Positions 59,543-60,403 of a stretch of 60,403 nt of DNA are shown here, piece by piece. Positions within the stretch are counted from its first letter, which is position 1, and every line of letters begins with the position of its first letter. A program made the translations under genes and the position numbers. Where the stretch lies: positions 1 to 60,403 of the forward strand of contig JBMNRA010000008.1 of assembly GCA_050944415.1 (NCBI GenBank), written 5' to 3'. The DNA is from Ruminococcus_G sp050944415 (GTDB taxonomy: Bacteria; Bacillota; Clostridia; Lachnospirales; Lachnospiraceae). Below the pieces are notes generated by a model. It had not been told where the DNA came from. It ran no database searches and worked only from the letters and a program-made list of their open reading frames with translations.

Positions 59543-60139
59543 GCTCTTCGTTGGAGAAGGCAACAGATCGATCAGATTCTCGATGATCTGTTTTTTCAGA
59601 TAAACATCAAAACTCAACAGACAGATGAAAGAAAAAAGCTGAAGAAAATCTCTGTCCTTTGGCGGTGCATTCTGAAATGTCATAGATGATTTTTCATATT
59701 TTTTCTGAATATCATTTTTTAAAATTTCAATCTGTTCCTTTTCCATGCTGAATGCCTCGTTATAGATATCCGTAAGCGAGAAACCCTCCTGAATGCTGAA
59801 ATATTTGTCTGTCAGAGGCTGGAGCAAAGTCTGGATATCATTGATGGATAAAAAACCTTTAAAATAGTAGATAAAAATCAACAGCAGAATATGTTCAGAA
59901 GAATATTTCTTTTTGTCGGAGGGAGGAAGCAGATGATTTTTGGTATAATTATTGATCATAGTTTTTGTCAGGATTTTATCGTCCTCGTATCGCTTGGAAG
60001 ATTCCAGATGAGCATCCATAAAAGTAGTCACCTGATCCATATATAAAGCAATATCAGGAATTTCTTCTGGTTTGATATAATCTATTCTGGAAATGCTGTC
60101 CAAAATGCTGCCAATTAAATTTTTTTTGTCGATTGTCAT
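59534..60139 (-). CDS. DUF1836 domain-containing protein
   Basis: 201 residues. The N-terminal half has a MerR-like helical region (ILTKTMINNYTKNHLLPPSDKKKYSSEH) that suggests DNA binding; the rest is helical. DUF1836 proteins are frequent in Firmicutes with unknown function. The ribosome-binding site is GAGGAG a few nt before ATG 60139. The gene stands alone between its promoter at 60180-60208 and its terminator. Confidence 0.88.
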   Translation of the reverse strand: MTIDKKNLIGSILDSISRIDYIKPEEIPDIALYMDQVTTFMDAHLESSKRYEDDKILTKTMINNYTKNHLLPPSDKKKYSSEHILLLIFIYYFKGFLSINDIQTLLQPLTDKYFSIQEGFSLTDIYNEAFSMEKEQIEILKNDIQKKYEKSSMTFQNAPPKDRDFLQLFSFICLLSFDVYLKKQIIENLIDLLPSPTKSKK

Positions 60140-60179
60140 CTTTTTTTATCTCCTCATGTCATTAAAACATTTATAATAT

Positions 60180-60208
60180 ATTATATAGTTTCTAATACTA
60201 GATGACAA
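60180..60208 (-). promoter_or_regulatory. Promoter of the DUF1836 gene
   Basis: On the minus strand TTGTCA (60208-60203), 17-nt spacer, TATAAT (60185-60180); near-consensus. Confidence 0.8.
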
Positions 60209-60403
60209 GCGTTATTTTAGGCTTTATTCATGCGGTTTCCCAGCGTTTAAAAACGAAAAATATTAAGTTGTACACAATTTTTACACAAGAAAGTTTTTTA
60301 TGAGTTGCTAAAAAGTAAGGTTTTGCGGGGTAATGAACTGGAGAAATACATTTTCTAAGCCATTAAAACACATCATATTTTATAAAAATTTAATAAATGA
60401 TTA
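60209..60403. other. AT-rich end of window, no gene seen
   Basis: No ORF with a ribosome-binding site and no RNA family was recognised on either strand. A short palindrome (CGTTTAAAAACG) lies near 60244. It is probably the upstream region of the next gene outside the window. Confidence 0.5.

Noticed and set aside
60265..60300. DnaA boxes near the end of the window
   Set aside because: TTGTACACAA and TTTTTACACA differ from TTATCCACA at key positions, and there is no dnaA or replication gene nearby.

Overview
The window comes from a low-to-mid GC Firmicute. The type III glutamine synthetase, DUF4364 and DUF1836 proteins, KOW protein between map and infA, zinc-type S14 and L36, and CdaR-ftsE-ftsX-ctpA-degV order all point to the Clostridia, most likely a gut Lachnospiraceae. 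A CooC-type ATPase suggests a carbon monoxide dehydrogenase elsewhere, as in Blautia-like acetogens. The species cannot be fixed from the sequence alone.

1-12961 is the translation core: the end of rplP, then the spc and alpha operons (rpmC to secY, adk, map, KOW gene, infA; then rpmJ, rpsM, rpsK, rpsD, rpoA, rplQ). The series is interrupted after infA by a terminator and a cation diffusion facilitator gene. It restarts at rpmJ from a strong extended -10 promoter. An unusual 302-nt structured leader lies before rpsM. 13040-14509 encodes a secreted L,D-transpeptidase with cell-wall-binding repeats.

14600-30700 is an accessory catabolic island. Two regulators (AraC type and GntR/LacI hybrid) read leftwards. 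A ribose-type ABC transporter is followed by three Gfo/Idh/MocA dehydrogenases, a xylose-isomerase-like TIM barrel, two intact zinc alcohol dehydrogenases, a third carrying an internal deletion, and a tandem type I dehydroquinase-like gene that is also broken. The likely logic is import of a polyol, cyclitol or glycoside, NAD-dependent oxidation, then isomerisation or dehydration; the substrate is not evident. A near-identical hairpin stem marks each end.

30714-35225 holds a BCCT transporter, a YkgJ-type cysteine-cluster protein, a small unknown protein and an SDR on the minus strand, then an EamA transporter. 35282-41058 is a compact operon of lipid kinase, glutamine synthetase III, MoxR-like ATPase and VWA protein. 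41124-54340 carries YitT, CdaR, FtsEX, CtpA, DegV, a polysaccharide deacetylase, an M18 aminopeptidase, a CapA-like protein, an amidohydrolase, a MATE exporter, and a CooC-like ATPase with a small zinc-ribbon protein.

54423-60139 has TetR and MerR regulators, a MerR-type promoter driving an alpha/beta hydrolase and a flavodoxin, a decayed group II intron with a long palindrome, and a minus-strand set (DUF4364, radical SAM YhcC type, YerC/TrpR-like, DUF1836). I saw no rRNA, tRNA or CRISPR array.
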